From positions 248,001-312,000 of the forward strand of contig JAHQRK010000031.1 of assembly GCA_019828595.1 (NCBI GenBank): a stretch of DNA of 64,000 bases, written 5' to 3'. The translations under genes and the position numbers were made by a program. The notes under the pieces were generated by a model, which saw nothing but the letters and a program-made list of their open reading frames with translations, had not been told where the DNA came from and did not search any database. This document shows positions 1 to 12,283 of this stretch, one piece after another (positions within the stretch are counted from its first letter, which is position 1; each line of letters opens with the position of its first letter). This DNA is from Aphanomyces cochlioides (lineage: Eukaryota; Oomycota; Saprolegniomycetes; Saprolegniales; Verrucalvaceae).

Positions 1-1830
1 ATGCTCTGTCTACATGTGGCTCTACTTTATCCGAGCTAGTGATGTTGGACATAATGTCCAGTCTCCCAGCGACCAGAGTCGCAGCAGTTCTTGGGGCACG
101 CCTGGTTGGTAAAAATATCACTGACACGGATGCCATATGTGCAACGATAATGATGGACCCCATAGTTTGCAAAGCCACCTTAATTCTTTCTCCCGCTCAA
201 CTCCTTCTCAATGAATCACTTGCCATTGATAAAGACTTTTTGCCTAGACTTCTCAGTATAGCTAACACCGCTCAGCACGACATGGAAAAATTACGAATAG
301 AAGTTGCCCAATACGGCAAAACCACATCAGGCAACTTGACACTTCTGCGACATCAAATCTTTGATCCAAAGTATCCCTCGTTTCACTACATGGCTTGGGT
401 TTTAGCTTACGATTGGGCCATAGCACTTCGAGAGGTAATTTCGTTCCATGGGGACGCACGTCATTACAAGTTCAATCTATGGTGTGGACAGCTTGGTCAA
501 TCCGTTGGAAATCCCAGTAAATGTTGCGAATTACCATCGCTATGTCTGTATTTACGTAACTTCTGTGATCATTTGTGTCGCATTACTCGTATCGATTTAT
601 TGTTTTATCAATAAAGGATCGATTGAGGGCTTAAACCTTTTTGGGGTCAATCGAGTTGCTAGAATCGTCTGGATTGGTCGACCATTTCTTTTCATTCGGA
701 GCATGGCAGCAATATGTCTACTCAGCACACAAGCATTGTCTCTCGAAAATGTCAACGATGTATGGAAATTTTCCACAGCATCAAATGTGATAAATGAAAG
801 CTTAGCAGACAATGTGATTCGTCTTTTCAAGACGTTTCTAGCGGCAGGAGAAGCGTGCTGGCTTGGATATGTCGTGACAGACTTTCTTTCAGTATTGACA
901 GCGCAGTACACTTCTAAATATGCAATCAAATGCAATATTGTTTTATGGGGAACTGCGGCTATTTTATCGTCGTCTGCTCCGGTTACTCATAGTGCATCGA
1001 TTGATCGTTCGTGCGAGTACGCCGATGTTGATTTTCAGCTCGTTTGCTCAAGTGGTAATGTACACTCTGCTGAAGCAATCATAAAAATCTCTAGGTATAA
1101 TTTCAATTGGGAGCTCAGGACGATTGTTTGCCTGGTTGGGATATGCATCGGCTCAATATTTGTATGTTACGTATTCGAACGCGTCCGTGATCCTTCAAGG
1201 CTTCCACCAAAGCACGATTCGTTCTTTTTAGCCTCCTCGGCAAAATATTTGTTTGAATCCTCTCGCTGGATGCACCGCGATGTACGAAAGAATACAATAT
1301 TCCATGGCGATGACTGTGCTATTTTAATAGGTATACTACATCGATCAATCCTCGGCAGTCATCAATGGTCTTCTGTCATTGCGTATTGGCAGTATTTTCT
1401 ATGTGTTTGATATCAAAATCTGGAGGCTATTGTCGATCGAAGTTCCACAAGTGCAGCGAGCACTGCTGGAAACCAATGGTGAGTTCCATGTATTCGCAGC
1501 AATTCCATTACAAATCACTCACTCGGTTTGAGAGCAAATTTCTCGAGTTGCGCATGGAGAAACGGAGACGAATGCTCACCAGATTGTCATTGGGCGATTG
1601 ACTATCAAGTCATCCTGGCTCAGGGCGGCCCAAACATTTATTTGACGTTTGCGTTGTGCAAGTCGAAGAAGTTTGGAGAAAAGGGCACCTTGGAAACGGC
1701 ATATCAATGGACCTGCAGACGCGGTTTAGATGTGGAAAATATATCGTCGATTGAAAGTAAATGGCCTATTACGAACATCCATTTCCTGGTCTGTGGCTCA
1801 CGTTTTATACCCTCAGCCTACTAATGCCTC
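1..1830 (+). pseudogene. Decayed multi-pass membrane protein, paralogue A (5' end outside window)
   Basis: Reading is open from about position 6 in the frame of LSTCGSTLSELVMLD, matching LLACGSTLQDLVMLD in paralogue C near 6525. It continues through an ectodomain to about 450, where the frame shifts at EVISFHGD and resumes as GTHVITSSIYGVDSLVNP. The second part, to about 1410, carries several hydrophobic segments around the motif WIGRPFLFIRSM and a CSSG motif. A further frame change near 1360 leads into a cytosolic-looking tail (NGLLSLRIGSIFYVFDI). At least two frameshifts make it a pseudogene. The family is a large saprolegnialean-type membrane protein of unknown function; that assignment rests on the sister copies here and on memory, not a search. 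Confidence 0.7.
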
Positions 1831-2449
1831 TTTGCCCATTCTTTAATTTGACTAGTATTGTCATTTTCAACCAAATTTGTGGTTTTGACCAAAAAGCGAA
1901 TTCATTTTCAAATCGATTTCTGAAGTGGTGTGTGTCAGTGTGTGTTTTGCGTGAGTTAGGTGGCTGATCGATTCTGATTGGCTGACTAATTTTAAATTTT
2001 TAATTTTAGCCAATAAGAGAAGCCCATTCGATTCGGAATCGATTCGAAACCTCGGTCGATTCAAACCGTTCCTCACAATTTTGTATCAAAAGCACAATAT
2101 AATGCTTAATCTCAACTTGGCTGGTCTGGTCTAAACAAGTGCACCCAGGAACATTGCAAACTATGGTTATTTTTGTCATGGGGCAACCGAAAATCACAAT
2201 TAAACTTGAGATTCTGTTGGAAAGTGAAGGGCGATCGTTGAAAATTTTGTGGCCCCAGTTATTTTATACATTAATACTATTTTCATCAATAAAATTTCGA
2301 AAATCAGTTACACTTGACACGCCCACGAGACGTAAGAGGGCAAGCGCATCCACCCTGCCGAGACGAATCATGCAGAAGCGATCGCTATTGCACTCAAAGA
2401 GGCGAAGAATGTTCGAGATGCTGAACCCGATCAAGGCAATCGAGAATCC
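1831..2449. other. Spacer between paralogues A and B
   Basis: AT-rich sequence without a convincing gene up to about 2310. The last 140 bases can be read as a charged segment (EAIAIALKEAKNVRDAEP) in frame with the start of paralogue B, so part of the B amino terminus may lie here. Confidence 0.4.
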
Positions 2450-5050
2450 ATGACGTCAAGAGAAACTGTTGAGTTTGCGATGGGATTTCACTACATGTTC
2501 TTCACACTCTCCTTGAGTTTGTACTACCTGACGCTTTTGGCACCATCCACGACAAACGATCTTTGGTGGGCGAATTTCAACACATCTGGGGCTCAGTCTT
2601 ATCTCATCAATATTTTCAACAGCGAGCTCAACTCTGCAGACAATGAGCGCACCACACTTGAACTCACTGCCAAGGTTCACGGTCTCGGCAGAGATTATTC
2701 GCATTTGAACACGCCAATCGCACCACGACTTTGTATCCACGGGTTGTTCTTGATGCGTTCAGCCAAGACCTCGCAACGGCTATTCGTGGTCTGCTGAAAT
2801 CTTGGGGTCCAAATCAAGTTACCACACAGTATTGCTGGGTTGATTTTAATCGCACTTGGGAGGTTGCGCATACAGACCTCCGTCAGAAACGTTGCGAAAA
2901 TCGGTATACTGACAACGCAGCTGTGTATTACGAGGCAGTTTGCCGTCTCATTGATTGAAACGCATTCTATTCAAGCAGTTTTGGCATTATGTTCAATAAG
3001 TCCATCAGTGCAGCTATTCTCAAATCTCCTGGGGGGCTGCGTTGGCTCGAGGCTACTCCATACGCCTTTGTTGATGTAAAGAGTGACTTCATGTACTGGC
3101 AGCATTCAGGTATCCGACGGTATGCCGTGCAGTATAGCAATGTTAATATATTGGGCGTGGAGGAAACAATCGTCGTTCGTAACGCACTTGGATCTATCCA
3201 AACAATTTCGCTCAAGCGCATGCGATACACTCCACGTGGCTATTGGTGGACCACCGGATGGATGAACCAGGGACCTTGGACAGATTTAGCCTTCGCAGGT
3301 GCTATGGGTTTGAGCCTCGTTCGAAGTGACTCTAAACATCCGAGGTTTGCAGCGCCTTGTCACTACTTTGATTACCTTTCTCATGACCTCCAACTACTCA
3401 TGTGAGCCCTGCAATTTTGCAATCACAAAATTTTGCTCTTCCTATTTTGAGCAGATCCTGAATTTACCCGATACAGTGACAGCTCAACTAATCCACGACC
3501 ACATTGGACCATTGAATTCCATTGACTTATATTATGTGCGAATGCCTTCGTCACTACGACAATTGTACTTGTTATTTCAAACTAATCTGGCTGAGTTATT
3601 GTTTCCGACAGCACGTTTGCGTTTTCCATGGCAAGTATCCCAAGTCTCCCAGTTGATCCAGTGCCGACAGCATGGAAAGACGTGTCTTTCATGTATTTCG
3701 GCGGTGATCCCACATGTTTGTCACGTCAGCCCACGCCTTTTGTCCAGTCTTCATTTTCATTTTTTGTGGCTGTACAAAGGAAGCCCGGCAAGAGCTTCTC
3801 CTGTCACCGCTCAATACGCTCTTTGCGTTGTGGCTGACAAACTCTAGTATCAACGCCTTGGAAGTTTGCGATATTGTATGTGGGACACTCAAGAGTTCAT
3901 GCACTTCTGTCGTATCCCAATCTTTACAAGCTCTGCGAGCGTTCAATAAAATGTACCCTTCGACCAGCGCTGACTATGCCACCTTGATGAGCACTACCTA
4001 CAAGGACATAACATATCTTGGCGTGAGCACAATCCAATTTGCAATCAACGTATCGGACAATTCCAGCCATTTATTGAGGCAACTAGCAGTGGGCGACAAA
4101 TTCGTGTGGGATTTCTTTGGATGGGTATATATGTATGAATGGGCTGAAGGATTGAGAGAAGTGGTTTCATTTGAAGGCGATGTCCGTATTATTCCCCTCG
4201 TCTCTGATAAATATGAGCCATATATCCATCTAGCTCAATCCCTAGAAGTGATCAGCAATATTTATGGATAATATCGTTGATTGTAACTTCAGGGTTGGTT
4301 GTAGTTGCAACTTTAGTAAGTGCATACAGCGTTGTCGGTTGCAATCGATTTATCGGACGAAACTTCTTCCAATTTAATCGATTAGTCGGAGCAGTGTGGC
4401 TTGGTAGGCCACTCCTTGTCATCCGTGGTATGACCGCAGTGATTTTGCTGAGCACTGTTCCCATAAATTTAGAGACTCACAACGGAGTTTCTCATTTTAC
4501 CTACAAGCCTCGAACAGTTTTTGAATCAATGGTTGTTTCAAGTGAGGCAATGTGGATATCATACATAATGAATGATGCATTGCTTATTTTTACTCAATAT
4601 TCGGGTCGTCTATTTTCCCCTTTGAGTGGCTGTTTGGTTTATATTGTTTTGGTAATCGTAGATTTGTCATTCCCAGCAAACCAAGCAACGGCTTGGATTA
4701 ACCGACAATGCGACACCTACTTTGCTATAAGTGAAATCACTTGTGAGAGTGGAGAAGTGAATATTGGGAGCTTTGGTCATGCCATTTTTCTTGTTTATGT
4801 CCAAGCAATATGTGTCATTGTGGCCTTCCTTTTAGCAATACTATTTCAAATGTTTTATCAATCCTCACCAAGAAAAGACAAAGGCAACTTGCTACTTTAT
4901 GGTACAGCAACCGCTTTGCTTCATAAGGAAGTGCTGGCCGACAGTGGCGCATGGATGTTTGATCGACCATCTTCTGTTATGTGTGGTCTCCTCCCTTTCC
5001 GAAACTACATTTTTGACCTTAACTTATGGCTGGTCATGCCTATAACTGCA
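2450..5050 (+). pseudogene. Decayed multi-pass membrane protein, paralogue B
   Basis: The likely start is the ATG at 2450, followed by a hydrophobic segment (FFTLSLSLYYLTLLA) and the family motif TNDLWWANFNTSG. The ectodomain is broken into pieces: TTQYCWVDFNRTWEVAH near 2820-2870, an in-frame stop after YYEAVCRLID near 2956, then FMYWQHSGI near 3090 and more frame changes around 3400 and 3730. The carboxyl-terminal membrane part (about 4277-5035) is intact and carries FNRLVGAVWLGRPLLVIRGM, equivalent to WIGRPFLF in A and C. It is more diverged from A and C than they are from each other. Function unknown. Confidence 0.7.
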
Positions 5051-5089
5051 ACGTGTCCAACTGAAATCAACCGGAGTGCCGTTGTCTTA

Positions 5090-5209
5090 GGCCCACCACA
5101 CTTTTCGAATGCAGTGACAAATTGTAATTCGATTCATGACTTTCAATACGGCCCACCAAACGTTTCGTATGCATCGATTAAGTGTGATTGCAGTCATGAG
5201 TTTCATTCG
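5090..5209 (+). repeat. Two 60-bp imperfect tandem repeats at the B/C junction
   Basis: Two adjacent 60-base units start with ggcccacca at 5090 and 5150. They are in frame and encode two related 20-residue units beginning GPP and containing an FH/FQ near the end. They lie in the long open frame that runs from the membrane part of paralogue B into the start of paralogue C. Confidence 0.8.
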
Positions 5210-5214
5210 AATCC

Positions 5215-8060
5215 TAGTGTATCTGTTGACAGTCCAAATCGACAGAAGCACCGTCTTGTTGGTTTATCTGGCCTAATTTACATGTGTTTGACATTATTTG
5301 GAAGCGTGTCATTTCTTGTGATCACATCCAATGATATGACAAACGATTTTTGGTGGGCTAACTACAATGCGTCGAGGGAACACATTTTTATGGCTCGACT
5401 GTTCAACGACCAACTTGTGTTTCGGCCTCACGAGTGAGTTGTCTCCCTCGACGACCCAATTTTTCATTGATGCAGCTGACTACTCTGCGTCAAATGCGAT
5501 TGGCGTAGACACACAATTGATGCCACTTTACTCTTCGACTGTACTAACGTCTGAAGCAACGCATTTGGTTACAGTAGTGCAAGGTCTACGTAACATGGAC
5601 GCTTGCTTGGCTCCGTGGATTTCTACTCAATATTGTTGGTTGGATTTCAACAAAACTTGGGAAATGGCCAACACAATGGCTCGTCAAATGAGATGCTCCA
5701 AGTACTATTCAGCCAATGCTGCCGTATACTTTGAGTCTGTTTTGCGTAATGTAGACTGGTCGAGATTGAGATCTTGTTGGAGAACATCATTGGACATTGG
5801 ATTTGCCTTCCCATTGAAGAAATTACCAAGAGGAGATGACTGGTGGCAGTCTGTACAAAGGATAGAAACATCTGAGATAGAAGAATCCATGTATTGGCAG
5901 TCATTTGGTATCTCGACTTTTGCAACTGACTGGCAAAACTACAAAACTATTGGTATAATCGGGACCTTTAGTATTCAAAATGCTTTTGGATTCGAATACC
6001 CATTGACAATTAAGCACACAAACGGCTCGATTAATGTTGCAACTCAAACCAGTATGAAAATGTATTGGGGGTTTGCTAGTGACCTATGGGCAATCACAAA
6101 CCCGACGACATATCTCTATAATACCAGTTTGATTCGCCAAGATGCAAAGTTTGCCTTTCAAAATTTGTCCATCGAAGAAGTTTTGAAACAAAATGAAACT
6201 ATTCGCGATGTAGAGCTTGGAAGTAGCAATGTGTACAGAGTATTTCGTCAATCAATTGGTCCATTTGGATCCGTCGACTTAAAACGCCTACCAGCACCAA
6301 AGTCGCTCATTCAGTTTGCTGTGGCAATTCGAGACGCCTTTTCCAAATTGAGTGTCGACTCTGCTGACGTTTGTCACCAATATATTAACCCTCCACTAGC
6401 TCCATGGTTTTCCTACTTCCCACCTTCGTGGTCTGGTGCGACAACAGTGGGAGGAAATCTCTTCTGCAACGATGTAGCCCCAGCCCCAATAAAGAGTGGC
6501 CTGAAAATCCTCACTGGGGGACTACTTGCATGTGGATCAACTCTGCAAGATCTAGTCATGCTTGACGTCTCGACGATTTTCCCGATTTCCCGATTAGTTG
6601 CTGTTGTTGGTTTGGGCTTGGTCCGTGAAAATGTAACCATCCAAAGCATAAATGAAATTTGTGCAACCATTCTTCTTGATTCACAAACTTGTAAATCGAA
6701 GTTAATTCTGCCTTTTACTCAGTTTCTCAGGATTGCAACGCTTTTCAGCGATCCAAACCTTGTGCCTGACCTTCACAGTCGTGCGAGCATAGCTCAGAAA
6801 GATGTGGAAGAGCTGAAACTTGAGGTATGGTAAATTTGCAGATGGCAACTTGACTCTGTTGAGGCACAAAATTTTTGATCCTGCTTACCCTGCATTTCAC
6901 TTTATGGCTTGGATTCTAGTTTACGATTGGGCAATGGCACTTCGAGAAGTAATTTCTTTTCAAGGAGATATTGGCACAATCAATGTTATTTCGTCACCAT
7001 ATTATGGCATGGATAGCTTGGTCAACCCGTTAGAAATTCCCGTCAACGTCGCACAATAAATCCGAAATGTTTGTCTTTATGTGACTTGTATTCTCATTTT
7101 TGTCGCGAGTGTGGCGTTCATCTATGCCATTCTTTCGAAGGGATGTTTCGAAGGCTTGAATATGTTTAAACTCAATCGTGTGGCAGGCCTGACATGGATC
7201 GGTCGGCCATTCCTTTTTGTTCGAAGTATGCTAGCCATTTGTTTGCTCAGCACCCAAGTCTTGACACTCGAGCACGTCAACGATGTGTGGAAATTTACTG
7301 CGTCCTCCCATGTCATAAATCAAAGTTCTGGAGAACGCACTATTCGACTTTTCAAGACTATTCTTGCAGCAGGTGAAGTCTCTTGGCTTGGATATGTCGT
7401 CACAGACATCGCAAGTGTATATACTGCCCAATACACAACCTTGTATGCTGTAAAATGCAATTCTCTGCTGTGGTGTCTCGCTGCTATCTTATCCTTTACT
7501 ATGCCTACAGCCCATAAGGCCACAATAGACCGTAAATGTACACTTGCACAAGTGGACTTTCAACTTGTCTGCTCAAGTGGTACACTTTCACCCGAATTGC
7601 TCCTCTTACCTGTCGTAACTTAGGAAAAATAACCATTGGCAATTCTAGTCGCTTAATCACTCTCGTTGGTCTTTCGATCGGGACCATGATTATATGCTAT
7701 GTCTACGAACGCCTTCGACATCCCTCTTTGCCATCAATAAATCAAAATTCTTTCTTGTCGCCGTCTGCAATGTACCTCTTCAACTCTTCAGGTTGGAAGA
7801 GCCACAATGTACGAAAGCAGAGATGTGCTGTCAAACGAAAATCTTTGCATAGGTTTACCATCTTGATCCAGCATCAGCAGCGATAAACGGTATTCTGTCA
7901 ATTCATATAGGCAATGTTTTTTATTTGTTTGACCTCAAGACATGGCGGTTTATAAATATCGAAATGCCGCAAAATGAACAAGACAAGCTCATACGCAGAG
8001 GCGAAAGGCATTTGTTGTCTGCAATTCCGCTTACAAATTGAAAAGACTGCAGCTCACTCA
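5215..8060 (+). pseudogene. Decayed multi-pass membrane protein, paralogue C
   Basis: This is the best preserved copy. A hydrophobic segment (GLIYMCLTLFGSVSFLVIT) and TNDFWWANYNASRE come first, then a frame change near 5420 and an ectodomain open to 6833 (TQYCWLDFNKTWEMAN, MYWQSFGISTF, LLACGSTLQDLVMLD). Frame changes follow near 6830, a stop occurs after VNPLEIPVNVAQ at about 7059, and another shift lies near 7580. The membrane part holds FKLNRVAGLTWIGRPFLFVRSM and CSSG, then LITLVGLSIGTMIICYVYERLRHP. The tail NGILSIHIGNVFYLFDLKTW (about 7888-7945) matches the tail of A. Four or more lesions make it a pseudogene unless short introns were missed; none of the breaks has a convincing GT-AG pair. 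Confidence 0.7.
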
Positions 8061-9366
8061 AATGACAGGCATGAGTTTTTATCAGCAACAAGTGCTGCCG
8101 AGCTTTTCTTGCGGCTGATCTGGGCGTGTTACTGTCGTGAATGGTTCAAATACTTTTCATTCAAGCAAGCCCACACGCTTCCTTCTGAGCTGCAATCCAC
8201 AGCTCGACGCACAAGTTTGCATAGTGTGTAGTCTTAATGAACGTCAAAGTTATTCACTCTTTGAACTGGGATACCGTTACCGTCGGCAATAAAAGATTAG
8301 ACGATCTCACCAGTCAGTAATCAATAGACGCTGTGACGTCGTCTATATTGTAACAATATAGGCGGCCGTGACTCGTAGACGTGGTTGCCATTGTGGTAGA
8401 TCAAGCCATCGGCAATTTGACACAACCTTCCAAGTCGTTGCTCTCGCAAAACAACATCGATGGGATGAATGGAGCATTGCGTCGGAAAGCAGTCGAGGGA
8501 ATGAAAGATCGTCTCCACATTCTTTTCTATCGCTCGTCAGGCAAAGAAAACCAGATTTAGGTAGTTTAGAATATTTTTACAGTGCCTATGCATCTCTTTC
8601 TAGGCAGCACAATCATCCAAAGTCTGAACTGTTGCACGATTTCTGCTGAGATGCAACACATTTCACTGGAAGAACATTTTACAATGTTGTAGTAGTTCGT
8701 GAAGTTCTTTGGTTCAGTGGACAAATATACATATAAATACATCTACCTTTGGTCCGGAACTTGACCGTCGTGGTTTGAAACTTGGTTTATAGGATAGCTG
8801 AGTTACCAAGCCAGAGAGCTGAAGCAATGTGCAATTTCACACTGAGGAGAATCGACGGACATAGAAATGTTGTCGTGTCTATAGAAGCCTGCCTCATCTA
8901 CTATCATTCAAGCTTTGAAATGTGAAAATCTCCTCTTCAACCAAACTACTGTACAGCCTTCTCATGAATACTTGGGCTACATCACATCTCTTGATTGAAT
9001 ATCTAGCTTCTCGTTTGAGGACCACTAAGTTCACTATCCGTAGACTTAATGGAATGCAAAACTATGTACTACAGTACTCTGTCCCAAATTATTGTGTGAT
9101 TTTCAGGTAATTTGCCTTCAAAAATCGATTATTATGTTTTACAGTGTATGGAATGAACCAATCGAAAGCCGAGTGAAGCCACTTTGCTGCGGGTCTGGAA
9201 ATTCGTATCAAATCAACAATATCTTTATTTTAATAAAAAAAACAGTTATATTTTTAATTACCTGTTGAAGAATCCTGAAATAGTTTTGTCGATTTTTGAT
9301 TGGCTAATGGAAAACCCAGTTTATATGAGAATGATATTTCATTTTTGGATTATTTCTTCGAACAAC
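8061..9366. other. Intergenic region before the MINDY gene
   Basis: The first 170 bases may be a ruined tail of paralogue C. The rest has only short chance frames on both strands; I see no conserved protein or RNA gene. In-frame sequence continues upstream of the MINDY start at 9367 to 9184, but it is AT-rich and unlike the family. Confidence 0.5.
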
Positions 9367-11014
9367 ATGGGCGGAGAAGACGACATGAAGCCGATGCCGC
9401 CACCGATCGAGGAAATCGAGCCAAAGGAGGCTACCGTCGCTCCCCCAAGTCCATCCAAGCGATCACCAAAACAGGAAGAGCTGGTCTACTGGGTCAAAGA
9501 AACGACATTTTTACAGCGGAATGTTCATTACATCTGCCAAAACATCAACGGGCCATGTCCGCTCCTCGCAATTTGCAACGTCCTCTTGCTACGCGGACAC
9601 GTTACAATCGATCCATTCATTCGAATGGTGGCAGCTCAGAAGTTTATTTATGCTCGTGATGTCGTCTACGTCGTGGAAACACGTCTGCGAGCTGCGAACA
9701 GTCATTTCAACGAGGTAAGCCAAGTCCATCGATACTGAATATGATAATCTTGGCTCGGTTATAGATTGAACGCGCGACATTAAACGAAGTCATTGCATTG
9801 CTACAAACATTACAAGTGGGATTGGATGTGAATGTGCAATTCCACGACGTGGGTGCGTTTGAGTACACAAGTGCATGTGCGATCTTTGACTTACTCGACA
9901 TGCGTTTGGTGCATGGCTGGGTCGTAGATCCTCAAGATGAAGCTTCCCACCGTGTTCTGGTCTGTTTTTGCAATTTGTTGCTCATTTTCTGATGGTTGTG
10001 TGGGCTTTAGGCTGGTAAATCGTACAATCACATTATTGAGCGGCTCATTGATTACCATGGCGTGCTCGAAACGAAAGAAGAATCCGTGACGACGTTGATG
10101 AAAGAACGCAGCTTGTCCATGGAGCAAGCAGCATTGAAGGTTGAGCAAATTACACAAGAAGGACCAATTATTGATCGTTTTCTCAACGAAAATGCAAGCC
10201 AGTTGACGTTTGCTGGCCTTGTGAGCCTTCATGAACAGCTCAAGGAGCGAGAGCTGGCCGTCTTCTTTCGTAACAACCATTTTGCCACTATTTTCAAGGT
10301 ACTCTATCTCCTTCTATAGTGAGTTCTAGTTCTGACCGTGGCTTTTGTCCAGTGGCAAGGCCATCTGTACTTGTTGGCCACTGATGCTGGCTATTACGAC
10401 GAGCCTAATGTCATTTGGGAAAAGCTTGACGAGGTAATCTCATTCAGCCAGCTAGATGGATATTGACACTTGAGTGGCTGTAGATAGCTGGCGACTCCGA
10501 GTACTACACGGCGACATTTACGCGACTTGTAGCGTCGGACACCAAGCAGCAAGAAATTGAGAGTCAGCCAGCTGCAGCAATGGCCATCGCTTTGGAGCCA
10601 AAACCGCAAGAAACAGAGTAAGCGCTCGCATTCTTCCTTGACCGGGGTCTTAATCGGACGATGTCACGTAGAAATGATGACTTTGCATTGGCACTACGAC
10701 TACAGCAAGAAGAAGATGACGCTGCGATCGCACTAGCTCAAGAGAGAGAAATGGCAGCAAAGGTAGAAGAAGTTCAAGGCGATCCACTGGCAATGACGAG
10801 TGAAGAACTTGAGGTGTGAATATCTCAACAGGCAGGAAGATTGATCACTTTGTAGATGCAACGCCAAGCGGAGCGATATTATAACCAACGACTTTTGGAA
10901 CATCAGCAAGGATACCGACCACAGCAGACACAGCAGCAGCCATACTACACGACTTCGCGATCAAATCCAAGGACTTCAGCTAGTGACAGCGATCGCAACT
11001 GTGCACTGATGTAA
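9367..11014 (+). CDS. MINDY-family (FAM63-type) deubiquitinase with MIU-like motif and CaaX end
   Basis: Cysteine protease that in characterised relatives trims K48-linked polyubiquitin. Seven exons: 9367-9714, 9765-9959, 10011-10298, 10353-10433, 10484-10617, 10672-10813, 10856-11014, giving 448 residues with all junctions in phase. The catalytic pocket is visible: QNINGPCPLLAICNVL (oxyanion Gln58, nucleophile Cys64) and the histidine in AVFFRNNHF (His271). FEYTSACAIFDLLDMRLVHGW and GHLYLLATDAGY are further family hallmarks. An acidic, alanine-rich helix (FALALRLQQEEDDAAIALAQ, about 351-371) looks like the ubiquitin-binding MIU motifs that follow the catalytic domain in MINDY-1/2. The protein ends in CALM, a plausible CaaX prenylation box; I recall such a box in the animal proteins. 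Start chosen as the first ATG before the conserved region. Confidence 0.92.
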
Positions 11015-11523
11015 ATATGAAATTGGGTTGAACTGTAAGTCGTACTGTCTTGGTGATGGGTATGGCTACGATCTAGAAGACGACGAATGTTCTAGGAGAC
11101 AACGGAAATCGTTTCTAGATAGACATTCTGAAGTCAAAGGCTACCAAGAATGACTAGAAGAGCTTGTGTGGAGTGGAAGGTGAATCAACGTGGATATCCA
11201 GGTGGAAAGAGTCAATCTGGAAGCTTGTTAGCTTGTTGATAGTGCCAATTAGCCCCATTTGCCCCCCCAGCAGCTCCGACAGCTCAAAATACTGCGGATG
11301 AACGACTGAAGGAATGTCTTGAGGCACTGAGATGGACCTCTCAAAATGTTCGCACTCCCCAAGCCACGTCAGCATGGAGAGAGTGGTCAGGGATGAAAAC
11401 CAGGAAAACTTCCGCTCCGTCGTGGCATGACTGTGGAAGAAGCTGATACATTGCATGAACAATTGCATTCTCTAGCCGGATTTATTGTCTGTCCTAGTCG
11501 ATTGGAGATGGACTGGACGGGAT
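11015..11523. other. Convergent intergenic region
   Basis: Lies between the 3' ends of the MINDY gene and the minus-strand dehydrogenase. Only overlapping short frames with no recognisable motif occur; probably 3' UTR sequence of both genes. Confidence 0.5.
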
Positions 11524-12283
11524 CTACCAAGGCGTGGTGGTTCCATCAATGTGATAGAAATTGCCGGTGTCTTCGATCGTCGTCTTGGACAAGATTGCGG
11601 CGATTTTTTCCACGCTCTGGTCAGGTGTGAACTTGCCCTTTTGGCCAGACATGTCCGTCTTGACAAAGCCAGGATGGAGAAGGACGCTGGCAATGCCACG
11701 GGGTTTCAAGTCGACAGAGAGCACCCTTGTAAGACTGTTCAACGCGGTCTTGGATGCTTTATAGCCGTACAAGCCTGGAATCGATCCTGGCTCGCCGACA
11801 CAGCCGAGACTTGCAATCCGAGCGGAGATCTGCGCAATGATGGCTGGCGACGCGCCAGCTTTGGCCGCAAGTTCCAAGTTGGGCACGAAAGCTCGCGAGA
11901 CGAGGAATGGGCCGATCGCATTGACCTCGTATTGCTTGATAATGTTGGCTTTCGACGCCGAGCGGAGGGTGTCGGGGAGCATAATGCCCGCGTTATTGAT
12001 GATCAAGTCGATGGGTGTCGTCGTGCCGATGCTCTTGGCGGCTTCCTTGATGGATTCCTCACAAGCTACATCGAGTGGAACGACCGCTTCGACTCGTAAT
12101 TGTTGCAGCTACGTGAAACCCACATTGAGAACCTTCATGGCCTGGTGGCGTTACCTCGGAGGATGAAGATGGCGTTCGTGCAGTGGCGATGACATTCCAG
12201 CCAAGAGCTTTGTAGTGCTTGGCAAAGGCCAGACCAATGCCACGACTGGCGCCTGTGATCAAAACGCGCTTGCCACTGCTCAT
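11524..12283 (-). CDS. Short-chain dehydrogenase/reductase (SDR)
   Basis: NAD(P)-dependent oxidoreductase, substrate unknown. Two exons on the minus strand, 12283-12155 and 12108-11524, separated by a 46-nt intron, give 237 residues, a normal length for a classical SDR. The ATG at 12283 is followed by a Rossmann-fold glycine motif TGASRGIG (residues 10-17). Exon 2 has NNAG and the catalytic YGYKASK (Tyr about 159, Lys about 163), with a serine-containing strand (AQISARIASLG) just before. The PG-V-T-type loop is HPGFVKTDMSG. The overall shape resembles the sniffer/C-factor-like SDR group, but I would not name a substrate. GC content is higher than in the flanking spacers. Confidence 0.9.

Noticed and set aside
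8368..8649. Plus-strand frame after paralogue C
   Set aside because: No similarity to the paralogue tails and no coding signal that I can see.
9184..9366. In-frame extension of the MINDY protein upstream of 9367
   Set aside because: AT-rich, hydrophobic and unlike the family; the ATG at 9367 is followed by a normal acidic/proline-rich amino end.
11154..11468. Minus-strand frame downstream of the MINDY gene
   Set aside because: Low-complexity, no family features and located in shared 3' UTR space.
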